Assembly (NCBI GenBank): GCA_963761705.1
Contig: CAVXHK010000001.1
Span: 248,001-312,000 of the forward strand
Reading direction: 5' to 3'
Origin: CAVVKW01 sp963761705
GTDB taxonomy: Bacteria; Verrucomicrobiota; Verrucomicrobiia; Chthoniobacterales; JAATET01
DNA: 64,000 nt
The position numbers and the translations under genes were made by a program. The notes beneath the pieces are model-generated. The model was not told the origin of the DNA. It saw nothing but the letters and a program-made list of their open reading frames with translations, and made no database searches. Below are positions 26,770-36,186 of this stretch, piece after piece (position 1 is the stretch's first letter; every line of letters begins with the position of its first letter).

Positions 26770-26773
<4 letters not shown>
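26390..26773 (-). CDS. VOC (glyoxalase/bleomycin resistance) family protein inside suc operon
   Basis: A 127-residue vicinal-oxygen-chelate fold protein with two beta-alpha-beta-beta-beta repeats: IAFSCYPVTDVPRAKAFYEG at the start and DPDGNILIIHKRK at the end, the latter carrying the usual C-terminal D-x-x-G-N. Candidate metal ligands are less conserved than in glyoxalase I, so the reaction is unknown. Its start overlaps the sucC stop (TCAT on the plus strand) and it ends 44 bases before the sucD start. It is therefore translated within the sucC-sucD unit, which suggests an accessory or metabolite-repair role tied to succinyl-CoA (inference). Confidence 0.85.
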
Positions 26774-27966
<1,193 letters not shown>

Positions 27967-28127
27967 GCGTCAGGCCGCCGCGCCGAGTTGACGGTCGTGG
28001 CGGGGATCATGGGATATCGGAAGGTCTTGTCGTTGGCAAGGTTGGAGCGGATCGCTGGCAGGGTCACCGCATCGGGAGCGTGAGCCGGAGACGTTTCGCT
28101 TCGCTCAATCTGCCAGGTGGGTTCGGA

Positions 28128-30191
28128 TTACCTGGGTTCGTCGGGCGAAGGTTGGGGTGCGTCCCCGGCACGGCGGCGATATTCGGCGGCTTTGGTGGGG
28201 TCGGGATCGACACCGATGCCGAGTGCGTAGGCTTCGGCCATGAGGCTGGCTCCGGCGGCGCTCCCGTCGTTCTCGGCCATGGTGGCGTATTTGATAAAAA
28301 GCGATGGCTCGGCCTCGCGGTAGCGGGTGGCGAGCAGGAGTTGGGCGGATTCGGAATGGGCTTCGGCGGCTTGCTGGAGGGGATCTTCGAGGTCGGCGAA
28401 GTCTTCGTCGGTGAGCGGCTCAAGGCTGATGGCGGCGGCGAGACGCTCCATTTCGGCGGGAAGATCTTCGTCGGAGCGGTCGCGCTCCCAAGCTTGCGCG
28501 AGAACGTCGAGGGCGACGCCCGGGCGGTCGGCGGCAGCGAGGGAGCGGGCGCGCTCAACGGTCGAGTTAGTGGGAGTGGCGGTCGGCTCGGGGGAATCGG
28601 TAGCGAACGGATTGGGCGTTGGGGTCGCGGAGGCAGGGGTCGGAGTCGGGCGGGGCGTCGGGTCTGGTAGCGGCGCGGGCGGAGGGGATTGAACTGAAAA
28701 AAGGAGGTACAGAAGAATGAGTCCGGCGAGTCCAACGAGTGCGCCGACCCAGGCCGGGACCCGGCGGCGGGGGGCGCGAGCAAGTTCGACTCGGTCGATG
28801 CGGGGGGTGCTCTTCCCGGGCGGAGGGATGACGACTTCATCGGCGGCGGGTGCGCTGACGACTCCGCACGGGTCGCCAACGGCGTCGCCAAGGTCGGCAA
28901 CGAAGGCGACGGGCGACGGGTGGCTTTTGTTCGGATCGAGGGCACGGCGGAGCACGCGGTTGGCCGCTGCGGAAAGGTCGGGGATCGGCTGGAACTCCGG
29001 GCCGCATTCGCAACCCGGATGGCCGGAGAGCATTTCGTAAGCGATGATGGCGAGACTCCGGGTCGAGTCGGCGGCGGGTTCGCCGATCTCGAATTGTGGT
29101 TGGAGCGCATCGGGTGGGAGTAATTTAACCCGCGCGGACGCCATCTTGGGAGCTGGCTGCCCGGCTCGGCGGAGAGCCTCGAGGCCGCCGGCGAGCGAGG
29201 TGAGAATCGTCATCGCCGCGGCGACTGAGAGCGATCCCTCGCGTTCGACGGTCTCGCGAATCGACGGCGCGGTGGTCCATTCGGGCGTCGGCTCGCGGAA
29301 GATCGACGGATGGCGGACGTCGCGGATGCTGGCGACGCATTGGGCGACGATGACCCGGAGATCGGCGGGCGTCTGCGGGCGTAGAGCGGGGTCTTTCTCC
29401 AGCATGATGCGCAGGAGTTTGACGATGGTGGGGGGTTGATCGCCGAGGGGCGCAAGCGGGGCGGCCCGGTGGAGATGCTGGCTCATCACCTGGGCGACGG
29501 AGCCGCTGAAGGGGGCCTTGCCGGCGAGGAGGTAGTAGAGGGTGACGCCGAGCGAGTAGATGTCGGAGCGAACGTCGAGTTCGGTTTCTTCGAGCTGCTC
29601 GGGGCTGGCGAAGTGCGGGGTGCCGAGGAAGCCTCCCTGCGTGATGGTGGCGGCGTCGAAGCCGGAGTCGCGGTCGGCGGCTTTCGCGAGGCCGAAGTCG
29701 ATGACGCGGACGCGGATGTCGTCGGGATCGTGCTCGTCGTCGCGGGTGAGCATGAGATTCGACGGTTTGATGTCGCGGTGGACGAGGCCTCGTTTGTGCG
29801 CGGCGGAGAGGGCGCGGGCGACTTGATCGACGATGTCGAGGGCGAGGAGCGGTGGGAGATTTCCCTCGCGGACCATGAAGTCCTCGACCGTCTCGCCGTC
29901 GATGAACTCCATCGCGTAAAAAAACGCGTCGTCGGCCTGGCCTAGGTGGAAGACGGTGGCGACGTTCGGGTGGCGGATCGCCGCGGCGGCGCGGGCTTCG
30001 CGGAGAAATCGGGCGCGGGCGTTGTCGCTCGTGAGGGTGGTGGCGTTGATGACCTTCAGCGCGACGGCGCAGTGGAGGCTGGTGTCGTGGGCGCGGTAGG
30101 TGATGCCCATGGCGCCGCGGCCGAGTTCCCAGAGCGACCCGTCGGCACGGCGAAGCACCTCGTAGTGCTCGAACCGAACCGATTCCGCCAT
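28128..30191 (-). CDS. Membrane-anchored Ser/Thr protein kinase with Sel1-like C-terminus
   Basis: A 687-residue Hanks-type kinase. The kinase domain covers roughly residues 10-275, with a glycine-rich loop LGRGAMGITY, ATP-binding Lys46 in VALKVI, catalytic HRDIKPSN (Asp140), and DFGLAK at 165-170 followed by GTPHFASPEQ in the activation segment. An intermediate region of about 180 residues, a membrane helix (WVGALVGLAGLILLYLLF) and a low-complexity Pro-Thr linker come next. The extracytoplasmic tail ends in Sel1-like helices (AAGASLMAEAYALGIGVDPD). It probably senses an envelope signal and phosphorylates cytoplasmic targets. The N-terminal sequence lacks the FxxxE regulatory domains of PknB types. 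Confidence 0.9.
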   Translation of the reverse strand: MAESVRFEHYEVLRRADGSLWELGRGAMGITYRAHDTSLHCAVALKVINATTLTSDNARARFLREARAAAAIRHPNVATVFHLGQADDAFFYAMEFIDGETVEDFMVREGNLPPLLALDIVDQVARALSAAHKRGLVHRDIKPSNLMLTRDDEHDPDDIRVRVIDFGLAKAADRDSGFDAATITQGGFLGTPHFASPEQLEETELDVRSDIYSLGVTLYYLLAGKAPFSGSVAQVMSQHLHRAAPLAPLGDQPPTIVKLLRIMLEKDPALRPQTPADLRVIVAQCVASIRDVRHPSIFREPTPEWTTAPSIRETVEREGSLSVAAAMTILTSLAGGLEALRRAGQPAPKMASARVKLLPPDALQPQFEIGEPAADSTRSLAIIAYEMLSGHPGCECGPEFQPIPDLSAAANRVLRRALDPNKSHPSPVAFVADLGDAVGDPCGVVSAPAADEVVIPPPGKSTPRIDRVELARAPRRRVPAWVGALVGLAGLILLYLLFSVQSPPPAPLPDPTPRPTPTPASATPTPNPFATDSPEPTATPTNSTVERARSLAAADRPGVALDVLAQAWERDRSDEDLPAEMERLAAAISLEPLTDEDFADLEDPLQQAAEAHSESAQLLLATRYREAEPSLFIKYATMAENDGSAAGASLMAEAYALGIGVDPDPTKAAEYRRRAGDAPQPSPDEPR

Positions 30192-30203
30192 CGTGGTGTC
30201 GGC

Positions 30204-31811
30204 CTACGCCATCGTGACGGCTGCGCGGTCGTCGACGGCGGCGCTCTTTTCGATGAAGTAGTCGTAACCGCCGGGATACGGGATGATCTGGCCGCCGTTC
30301 ACGTGGAGGACTTTACTCGCGAGCTGGCGGATGAAGTGGACGTCATGCGAGATGAAGACGAGCGTGCCGTCGTATTCCTTGAGCGCCAGGATGAGCGACT
30401 CGACGGTGTGGATGTCCAAGTGGGTCGTCGGCTCGTCCATGAGGAGAAGGTTTGGTGGGTCGACGAGAAATTTGATCAGGTTAAGTCGGCTTTTTTCGCC
30501 GCCGCTGAGGACCGCCGTTTTCTTGTAGATCGCGTCCTTACGAAAAAGGAAGGTGCCGAGAATGCCGCGGGCGTCTTCTTCGCGGATGCCGTTGCCAGCT
30601 TCGAGGACTTCTTCGAGGATCGTTTTTTCGGGGTCAAGCGTATCGGCGCGGTGCTGGCTGAAGTAGCCGATCTTCGCGTTGTGACCTTCGTTCACGCGCC
30701 CGCTGCCGGGCTGAAGGACGCCGGCCAGGAGCTTGAGGAGAGTGGATTTGCCCGCACCGTTCGGGCCGACGAGAACGGTGCGCTCGCCGCGTTCGACGGA
30801 AAGGCTCAGGCCCTCGTAGACGACGTGGTCGCCGTAGGCAAAGTCGACGTCCTCGAGCGAGATCGCGCGCTGACCACCGCGCTCGGGCTGCGGGATCTGG
30901 AATTTGAAGGGCTTCTTGGGCGGCATCGGCTTCTCGACGAGTTCCATGCGCTCGAGTTCTTTCTGGCGACTCTGAGCCTGCGCCGCCTTCGACGAGACCG
31001 ATCGAAATTTATCGATAAATTCGTTGAGCGCCTTGATCTGCTTTTGCTGATTTTTGTAGGCCGCGATGTTGTTTTCGTAGTTCGCTTGGCGCTTCTCGAG
31101 GAACTCGGTGTAGTTCGATTTGTAGGCGACGAGACGCTGGTTCTCGATCTCGTAAACGGTCTGCGCGAGTTCATCCATGAAGTAGCGGTCATGCGAGATC
31201 AGGAGGACCGCGCCGGAGTAGCTCTTGAGGTATTCCTGGAGCCAGATGAGCGAATTGAGATCGAGGTGGTTGGTCGGTTCGTCCAGCAGGAGGAGGTCGG
31301 GTTGCATGACGAGGAGGCGGGCCAGGTGGGCTCGCATCACCCAGCCGCCGGAGAGCTCCTTCGCCTTTTTGGTGTAGGTCTTCTCGTTGTAGCCGAGGCC
31401 GGCGAGGATGGACTTCGCCTTGGCCTCGACCTGCGGGTCGTTGAGCGCCTCGAACTGCATGTTCGCCTCGTTGTAATCCGGGCTGTCGACGTTGCCGTCC
31501 TGCTCGAAGGCGCGGAGTTTTTTGTCCAGAGCGTCGATCTCGCCCGCGCGTCCGGTCGCGATGTCCATGACCGTTTCCTCGCCGACGGCTTCGCCCTCCT
31601 GAGGCAGGTAGCCGACCATCGTCCACTCATCGCGGTCGACGTGGCCGGAGTCGGGGGTGTCGTGTTTGAGAATGATCGAGAAGAGCGTGGATTTCCCGGC
31701 GCCATTTGGCCCGACGAGCGCCACCCGCTCGCCGTAGTTCACCTGCATCCCGGCTTTCTCGAACAGCACGCGCCCCCCATGGCTCTTTTTCAGATCACGA
31801 ATCGTTAGCAT
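30204..31811 (-). CDS. ABC-F family ATPase (Uup/EttA/YheS-like)
   Basis: A 535-residue cytoplasmic protein with two ABC ATPase domains and no membrane segments. Walker A motifs are GPNGAGKSTLFSIIL and GPNGAGKSTLLKLLA. Signatures are LSGGWVMRAHLARLL and LSGGEKSRLNLIKFL. Walker B motifs are LLLLDEPTNHLD and LLLMDEPTTHLD. The charged linker of about 80 residues between them (PtIM region) contains ALNEFIDKFRSVSSKAAQAQ. ABC-F proteins act on the ribosome. MLTIRDLKKSHGG (31811) is the natural start; the longer frame to 31853 adds an unlikely leader. The gene is 12 bases from the kinase gene on the same strand. Confidence 0.93.
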   Translation of the reverse strand: MLTIRDLKKSHGGRVLFEKAGMQVNYGERVALVGPNGAGKSTLFSIILKHDTPDSGHVDRDEWTMVGYLPQEGEAVGEETVMDIATGRAGEIDALDKKLRAFEQDGNVDSPDYNEANMQFEALNDPQVEAKAKSILAGLGYNEKTYTKKAKELSGGWVMRAHLARLLVMQPDLLLLDEPTNHLDLNSLIWLQEYLKSYSGAVLLISHDRYFMDELAQTVYEIENQRLVAYKSNYTEFLEKRQANYENNIAAYKNQQKQIKALNEFIDKFRSVSSKAAQAQSRQKELERMELVEKPMPPKKPFKFQIPQPERGGQRAISLEDVDFAYGDHVVYEGLSLSVERGERTVLVGPNGAGKSTLLKLLAGVLQPGSGRVNEGHNAKIGYFSQHRADTLDPEKTILEEVLEAGNGIREEDARGILGTFLFRKDAIYKKTAVLSGGEKSRLNLIKFLVDPPNLLLMDEPTTHLDIHTVESLILALKEYDGTLVFISHDVHFIRQLASKVLHVNGGQIIPYPGGYDYFIEKSAAVDDRAAVTMA

Positions 31812-31874
31812 CGGCGGACCGTAGCAGAAGTTTCCCACCCGGGAAACGGGCATGTGGGAACCCGTCGAAAAACC

Positions 31875-33224
31875 TCAGACCGCCCGTGACGCCGCCAGCC
31901 GCCGCTGCGGATTGTCGGCCCAAAACGCCGCGATCGTCAGCGTCGCCGGCACCACAGCCGTCGCCAAAAATCCCACGTGATAGCTCCCGAGCCAATCCTT
32001 CGACAGGCTGAAGGCAAACGGCCCCACCGCGCTCGCCAGCACGATCGTCGACATGTTTAACCCGCTGATTGCCCCCAGGTGAGTCCGCCCAAAGTACCGC
32101 GGCCACACCAACCCGATGCACGTCTGAAACGCCCCGCCCGATGTCCCCAACCCCGCGATGAGCAGCCACCGGCCGATCGGCTCCGCCATCCACGCCATGC
32201 CCAAGCCCGCCGCCGTCAGTCCGGTCGTCAGCAGCATGAGCACGTATTTCGCCCTCGTTTTATCGGCCACCCAGCCAGAGAAAAAATTCGTGAAGACCCC
32301 CACCATCGCCATCGGCAGAAAAAGCCCCAGCACCGCCGATTTATCCAACCCCGCCTCCTCACCGATCGACACCACGTGAAACGTGTAGGCCGTGATCGCC
32401 AGCGCCTGCCACGCCGTTGCGAAGTTGAAGGCCCAGAAAGAAAACGTCCGTACCGCCTCGGCCCGCGTGAGGTCCCGCACGATCAATCGGTCCGGATTTT
32501 CCGGCTTGCCCGTCGCCTTCCCCGGCCCACCGTCCATCTCCAGTCCGCATTCCTCCGGATTGTCGCGAAACACCGCCCAGGCAAATCCCGCGACGACCAC
32601 GACCATCACGCCTCCCATCCCCAGGTAAGCCCCGCGCCAACCCACCGCCTCGATGAGGGAGTTCAGCGGTTGCGGAGCCGCCGAAAAAGAAAAGGAAATC
32701 GCCACCCCGCTCACCGCGAGAACCAACCCCCGCCGCCGGTCGAACCATTTCCCCAGCATCGTCCGCGACGTCACCGTCACCATTCCCTGACCCAGAAACC
32801 GGACGAGGAAAAATCCCACCGCCATCACGACCAGCGACACGGGCCACAGCTCACTCGTCCCCAGCGCCGCCCGGACCCCGCGAGCCACCGAGTCACTCGC
32901 CGCCATGAGCGCCAGCACCCCGCCGAAGAGCACCGTCGCCACCGTCATCGTCCGCCGCGCTCCGAACCGGTCCAGCAGCCGCCCGCCCCGTGGCAGCAGC
33001 AGCCCGCTGCCCGTCGTCCCGATCAGGTACGCGAGGCTCAACTGCACTCGCGTCAGCTCGAGGTTCGCCATGAGCGATTCCGTAAAAACGCTCACCCCCA
33101 TCGTCTGCCCGGGCAGGCTCGCCACGATCCCGACCGTCGCCGCAATCAGGATCATCCAGCCGTAAAAGATCGGAAAGCGCCCGGGTCGAAACGGAAAATC
33201 CGTGCTCCAAAATCTCGCCCCCAT
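31875..33224 (-). CDS. Major facilitator superfamily transporter
   Basis: A 449-residue transporter with twelve predicted membrane helices. It begins FYGWMILIAATVGIVASLPG and has the loop 2-3 motif GGRLLDRFGARRTM, the usual MFS signature, plus a second-half equivalent SGWVADKTRAKYVLML. The layout resembles the oxalate/formate or monocarboxylate antiporter group, but the substrate cannot be assigned. The frame is open to 33311; I chose MGARFWSTDF (33224) because it leaves about 20 residues before helix 1. It is divergent from the next gene. Confidence 0.87.
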   Translation of the reverse strand: MGARFWSTDFPFRPGRFPIFYGWMILIAATVGIVASLPGQTMGVSVFTESLMANLELTRVQLSLAYLIGTTGSGLLLPRGGRLLDRFGARRTMTVATVLFGGVLALMAASDSVARGVRAALGTSELWPVSLVVMAVGFFLVRFLGQGMVTVTSRTMLGKWFDRRRGLVLAVSGVAISFSFSAAPQPLNSLIEAVGWRGAYLGMGGVMVVVVAGFAWAVFRDNPEECGLEMDGGPGKATGKPENPDRLIVRDLTRAEAVRTFSFWAFNFATAWQALAITAYTFHVVSIGEEAGLDKSAVLGLFLPMAMVGVFTNFFSGWVADKTRAKYVLMLLTTGLTAAGLGMAWMAEPIGRWLLIAGLGTSGGAFQTCIGLVWPRYFGRTHLGAISGLNMSTIVLASAVGPFAFSLSKDWLGSYHVGFLATAVVPATLTIAAFWADNPQRRLAASRAV

Positions 33225-33366
33225 TTTTCGTGAGCCGCGACCCTCGTCGCGCGGCTCCGGACGCGCAAGCGCCGAGAAATGCGCGACCGACCCAAGTTTC
33301 GCCATTGACACACTCAGCGAAACGTCATTGACGCACCTTCACACCACTCTTATTGACAACTCCTTC

Positions 33367-34305
33367 ATGAAAACTCAAATCGCTTGCGCCATGGTCCTCT
33401 CGGCCCTCGCGCTCTTGACCGTCTCGAATCTCCCGGCGCAGCAGCTCGCCACCTACGAGTTCGACGGCAACTTCGACGCCGACCCCGTCGACCCGAGCAT
33501 CACCGCCGGACCGTTCGGTAGCTTCGGGTCGGAAGCCCAGGTGGGTATCGGCGTCATGGAAGGAAAAAGCTACGGCTACATCCTCCTCAAAGAACGCTCG
33601 AAAGACTCCAACGCCAGCCGCTCGAACCAGCAATACGGCCAATTCACGCTCACCCGTAAGTTCGGCTTTCAGGCCCGCATTTTCAGCATCAGCTTCAAAG
33701 CAGCCGCCGCTGGCCAGTTCGATGATGTCACGAACGGCCTTGCCCTCCGGTGGAGCTTCGACGGCTACAACAGCGACCTCGGGAACTTCACCGTCAACAA
33801 CGGCCCGCTGAACTTCCGCACGTTCACGATCAATTTCGACCAGCCTCCGCTCTTCAACGACTCGGTCACCTTCCGCCTCTACGCCTTCAGCGGTCGCAAC
33901 GGCCAGTCGATGCGCTTCCAGGATCTGAAAATCAACGGCGACATCATCCAAAATCCGCCCGATCTCGGCCCGCCGACCGTGACGGTCTTCGGCAACTCGC
34001 TGAACAAGAAGACGCGCAAGCGCCGCTACACCCTTTCCGGGAGTGCCAAGGACGAGAACACCGTCCGGATCGTCCAGATCTCGCCGAACCGCAACGGACC
34101 CTATGAAGCCGTCCAAGGCACCGACCGCTGGAGATTCACGACCATCCTCGCCCGCGGCAAAACGCGCTTCTTCGTCCGCGCCATCGATTTCGCCGAGAGC
34201 GTCTCCAAGCCGATCAAAGTGACCGTTCGCCGCCGCGCCATGCGCACCGGCCCGCCACCGACGCCGACGCCGATTCCGACGCCGACTCCGTTCCCGCAGC
34301 GGTAA
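33367..34305 (+). CDS. Secreted beta-rich protein with Pro-Thr tail
   Basis: A 312-residue exported protein of unknown function. The N-terminus is a clear signal peptide (MKTQIACAMVLSALALLTVS, cleavage near PAQQ). The first 200 mature residues read like a jelly-roll or laminin-G-like beta sandwich (LATYEFDGNFDADP, RFQDLKINGDI), as in many PVC-phylum surface proteins. A second Ig-like segment follows (YTLSGSAKDENTVRIVQISP). It ends in PTPTPIPTPTPF, a tail also found on the secreted protein at 56.2 kb. It starts 143 bases from the divergent MFS gene, and the penicillin-binding-protein homologue follows after 15 bases. Confidence 0.75.
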   Translation: MKTQIACAMVLSALALLTVSNLPAQQLATYEFDGNFDADPVDPSITAGPFGSFGSEAQVGIGVMEGKSYGYILLKERSKDSNASRSNQQYGQFTLTRKFGFQARIFSISFKAAAAGQFDDVTNGLALRWSFDGYNSDLGNFTVNNGPLNFRTFTINFDQPPLFNDSVTFRLYAFSGRNGQSMRFQDLKINGDIIQNPPDLGPPTVTVFGNSLNKKTRKRRYTLSGSAKDENTVRIVQISPNRNGPYEAVQGTDRWRFTTILARGKTRFFVRAIDFAESVSKPIKVTVRRRAMRTGPPPTPTPIPTPTPFPQR

Positions 34306-34320
34306 ATTCGGATTTCGCGA

Positions 34321-35451
34321 GTGAAAATTCTCGCGCTCATTTTCCTCGTCGTTGGGTTTCCGGTCCTCACCTTCGGGCAAGAACGGACGATAACGGACCG
34401 CCACGGCAGCGACCTCGGGTCGCTCGCTTCACACGTTCGCACCGCCCTCGCTGCCGGGGACGCACCCGTCCAGCTCACGCTCGACGCCGGACTCCAGGCC
34501 GAGGTCGAGCGCATCCTCGGTCAAGTCGAACGCGGGGCCGCCATCGTGATCGATCCAGCGACGGGCGACATCCTCGCGATGGTCTCCGTTCCCGGTAGCG
34601 GATGGCCCAACCGCGCGATCACCGCCTACGCGCCCGGGGCCGCGTTCCTTCCGGTCACCGGATTGGTCGGCCTTTCGCGGGGACTCGCCGACCGCAAATT
34701 CACCTGCACCGGCGGCGTCAGCTACGGCAACTCCTACCTGAAGTGCTGGATCGCCAGCCGCGGTTCGCACGGCCCGCTCACTCTCACCGAAGCGCTCGCC
34801 GCCTCGTGTGGTCCGTTCTTTTTTCAATCCGGCAACGACGCCGGCATCGACGCCTTCACGGCCCTTGGCTCCCGACTCGGCTTGGGAAAAATGACCGGCG
34901 TTCCGTTGCTCGGCGAATCAGCCGGCATCCTCCCCGACCCCGCCTGGCTGGCCAAGCGCTATCCCCGCGACACTTGGCGCGACGGCTACACGGCGAACGT
35001 CTCGATCGGCCAGGGATTCGTTCTCACAACGCCCCTCCAACTCGTCGGCGTCACCGCGACCATTGCCAACGGTGGCACCGCCCGCCCGCCGCGCCTCCTG
35101 CTCACCGACCCCATCGCGGCCGGCGACGACCTCCTCGACGACACCCTTACCACCGCCGCCTTCGAACGGGTTCGCCGCGGCATGTGGGAGACGGTCAACG
35201 GCTCCGGCTCCGGGAAGTTGGCCCGCATCGACGGGTTCGAAGTCGCCGGCCGCACCGGCAGCGCGCAAAATCTCCTCCGCCGCCCCGACGGCCAGGTCGT
35301 TAAAGACAACCACGCTTGGTTCCTGGCCTTCGCTCCCTACGAGGACCCGAAGTTCGCCGTCGTCGTCTTCGTCCAAGGCGCAAAATCCGGTGGCCAAGTC
35401 GCCGCCCCCCTCGCCCGCGAGATCCTCGAAGCCGCCCTCCCCAACCGGTAG
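34321..35451 (+). CDS. Penicillin-binding transpeptidase homologue lacking catalytic Ser and Lys
   Basis: A 376-residue secreted protein (GTG start; signal peptide through LTFGQ) with a class B transpeptidase fold but no dimerisation domain. Family landmarks are VQLTLDAGLQAEVERIL, GAAIVIDPATGDILAMVSVP, VSIGQGFVLTTPLQLVGVTA, and the third motif region. The SxxK box, normally PGSTFKP, reads PGAAFLP (residues 105-111), so the nucleophile Ser is Ala and the Lys is Leu. SxN is SCG (162-164) and KTGTA is RTGSA (311-315). It is predicted to be catalytically dead, perhaps a scaffold or peptidoglycan-binding protein. The frame is intact and conserved elsewhere, arguing against random decay. Confidence 0.85.
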   Translation: MKILALIFLVVGFPVLTFGQERTITDRHGSDLGSLASHVRTALAAGDAPVQLTLDAGLQAEVERILGQVERGAAIVIDPATGDILAMVSVPGSGWPNRAITAYAPGAAFLPVTGLVGLSRGLADRKFTCTGGVSYGNSYLKCWIASRGSHGPLTLTEALAASCGPFFFQSGNDAGIDAFTALGSRLGLGKMTGVPLLGESAGILPDPAWLAKRYPRDTWRDGYTANVSIGQGFVLTTPLQLVGVTATIANGGTARPPRLLLTDPIAAGDDLLDDTLTTAAFERVRRGMWETVNGSGSGKLARIDGFEVAGRTGSAQNLLRRPDGQVVKDNHAWFLAFAPYEDPKFAVVVFVQGAKSGGQVAAPLAREILEAALPNR

Positions 35452-35583
35452 GGCAACCAGTCTCCGCCCGCCCTGCTATTTCCAAGTGCTTCCCGCGGGC
35501 GTTTCGGTCGGAGAGTCATGGCGCGAAGCTCACAACGAGCCAAGACTCCGCAACTTGGCGCGCGCATCCGGGTTTCATTCCGC

Positions 35584-36105
35584 ATGAAAGCCCTCCTCCT
35601 CGCTACCAGTCTCCTCCTTTTCGTCACGTCCAGCCAAGCCAAGCCCCAACCGCCACCCAGCCTGCTCGACGGACGCCCGCCCATGACCGGCGGCCCCTTC
35701 AACAAGCTCCCGGACGAACTCCGCGACCGCGTCGAGGCGGCCCAGCGTAAGGCGATTGAAGAACCCGGCATCCGCGAAGCCCGGGAGAAGATCGCCGAGG
35801 AAGCCGCCGCCCTGCGTGACCGCGTGCGCGACGCCATCTTCGAGATCGACCCCGGTCTTCGCGACGCGATCAAAGCAGAAATGCCCAACGCCAAGCTCGG
35901 CGACGAAACCAAGCCAAGACCCGACGGCATCGCCGCCCTCGAGCCGGAAAAACGCCAGAAGCTCCTGGCCGCCCGCGAAGCCGTGAAAGACGACTCAGCC
36001 GTCGTCACCGCCCGCGAAGCCCTCGACCGCGCCAACACCCCCGAGGACCGCCGATCCGCCGGAGCCGCCTACCGCGCCGCCATGGCCGCGGCGCTCGAGA
36101 AATAA
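35584..36105 (+). CDS. Small secreted alpha-helical protein of unknown function
   Basis: A 173-residue protein with a signal peptide (MKALLLATSLLLFVTSSQA). The mature part is highly charged and alanine/glutamate-rich. It includes PDELRDRVEAAQRKAIEEPG and EKIAEEAAALRDRVRDAIFE, which should form long helices or a coiled coil. The frame is open upstream to 35518, but a signal peptide begins exactly at ATG 35584. I recognise no family. It follows the inactive transpeptidase homologue by 132 bases on the same strand and could share its promoter. Confidence 0.65.
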   Translation: MKALLLATSLLLFVTSSQAKPQPPPSLLDGRPPMTGGPFNKLPDELRDRVEAAQRKAIEEPGIREAREKIAEEAAALRDRVRDAIFEIDPGLRDAIKAEMPNAKLGDETKPRPDGIAALEPEKRQKLLAAREAVKDDSAVVTAREALDRANTPEDRRSAGAAYRAAMAAALEK

Positions 36106-36108
36106 TCC

Positions 36109-36184
36109 AGCCGCAAAAAAGGCGCAAAGGGCGCAAAAGAATTTATTCTCATCGCTTTTGCGCCTCCCGCACCTCTTCGCGGCC
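36109..36184. repeat. Imperfect palindrome related to the GxxExxY element ends
   Basis: The left arm contains GCCGCAAAAAAGGCGCAAAG and the right arm contains CTTTTGCGCC, then CTCTTCGCGGCC. The two arms are imperfectly complementary around a 15-base AT-rich centre. The core resembles GCCGCAAAGAGGCGCAAA, found at both ends of the 53.5-kb element. No gene lies inside. It separates two convergent genes and may also act as a terminator. Confidence 0.65.
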
Positions 36185-36186
36185 AA

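Noticed and set aside
29946..31808. 620-codon open frame antisense to the ABC-F gene
   Set aside because: The opposite strand has two complete ABC ATPase domains. The plus-strand translation is a Val/Arg/Asp-rich shadow without motifs.
33367..34305. PEP-CTERM or LPXTG sorting tail on the secreted protein
   Set aside because: The C-terminus is Pro-Thr repeats followed by FPQR, with no hydrophobic helix after it and no PEP or LPxTG motif, so an exosortase or sortase signal is not supported.
33325..34404. 359-codon minus-strand frame opposite the secreted protein
   Set aside because: It has no signal, fold or family. The plus-strand frame has a clear signal peptide and a sharp start.
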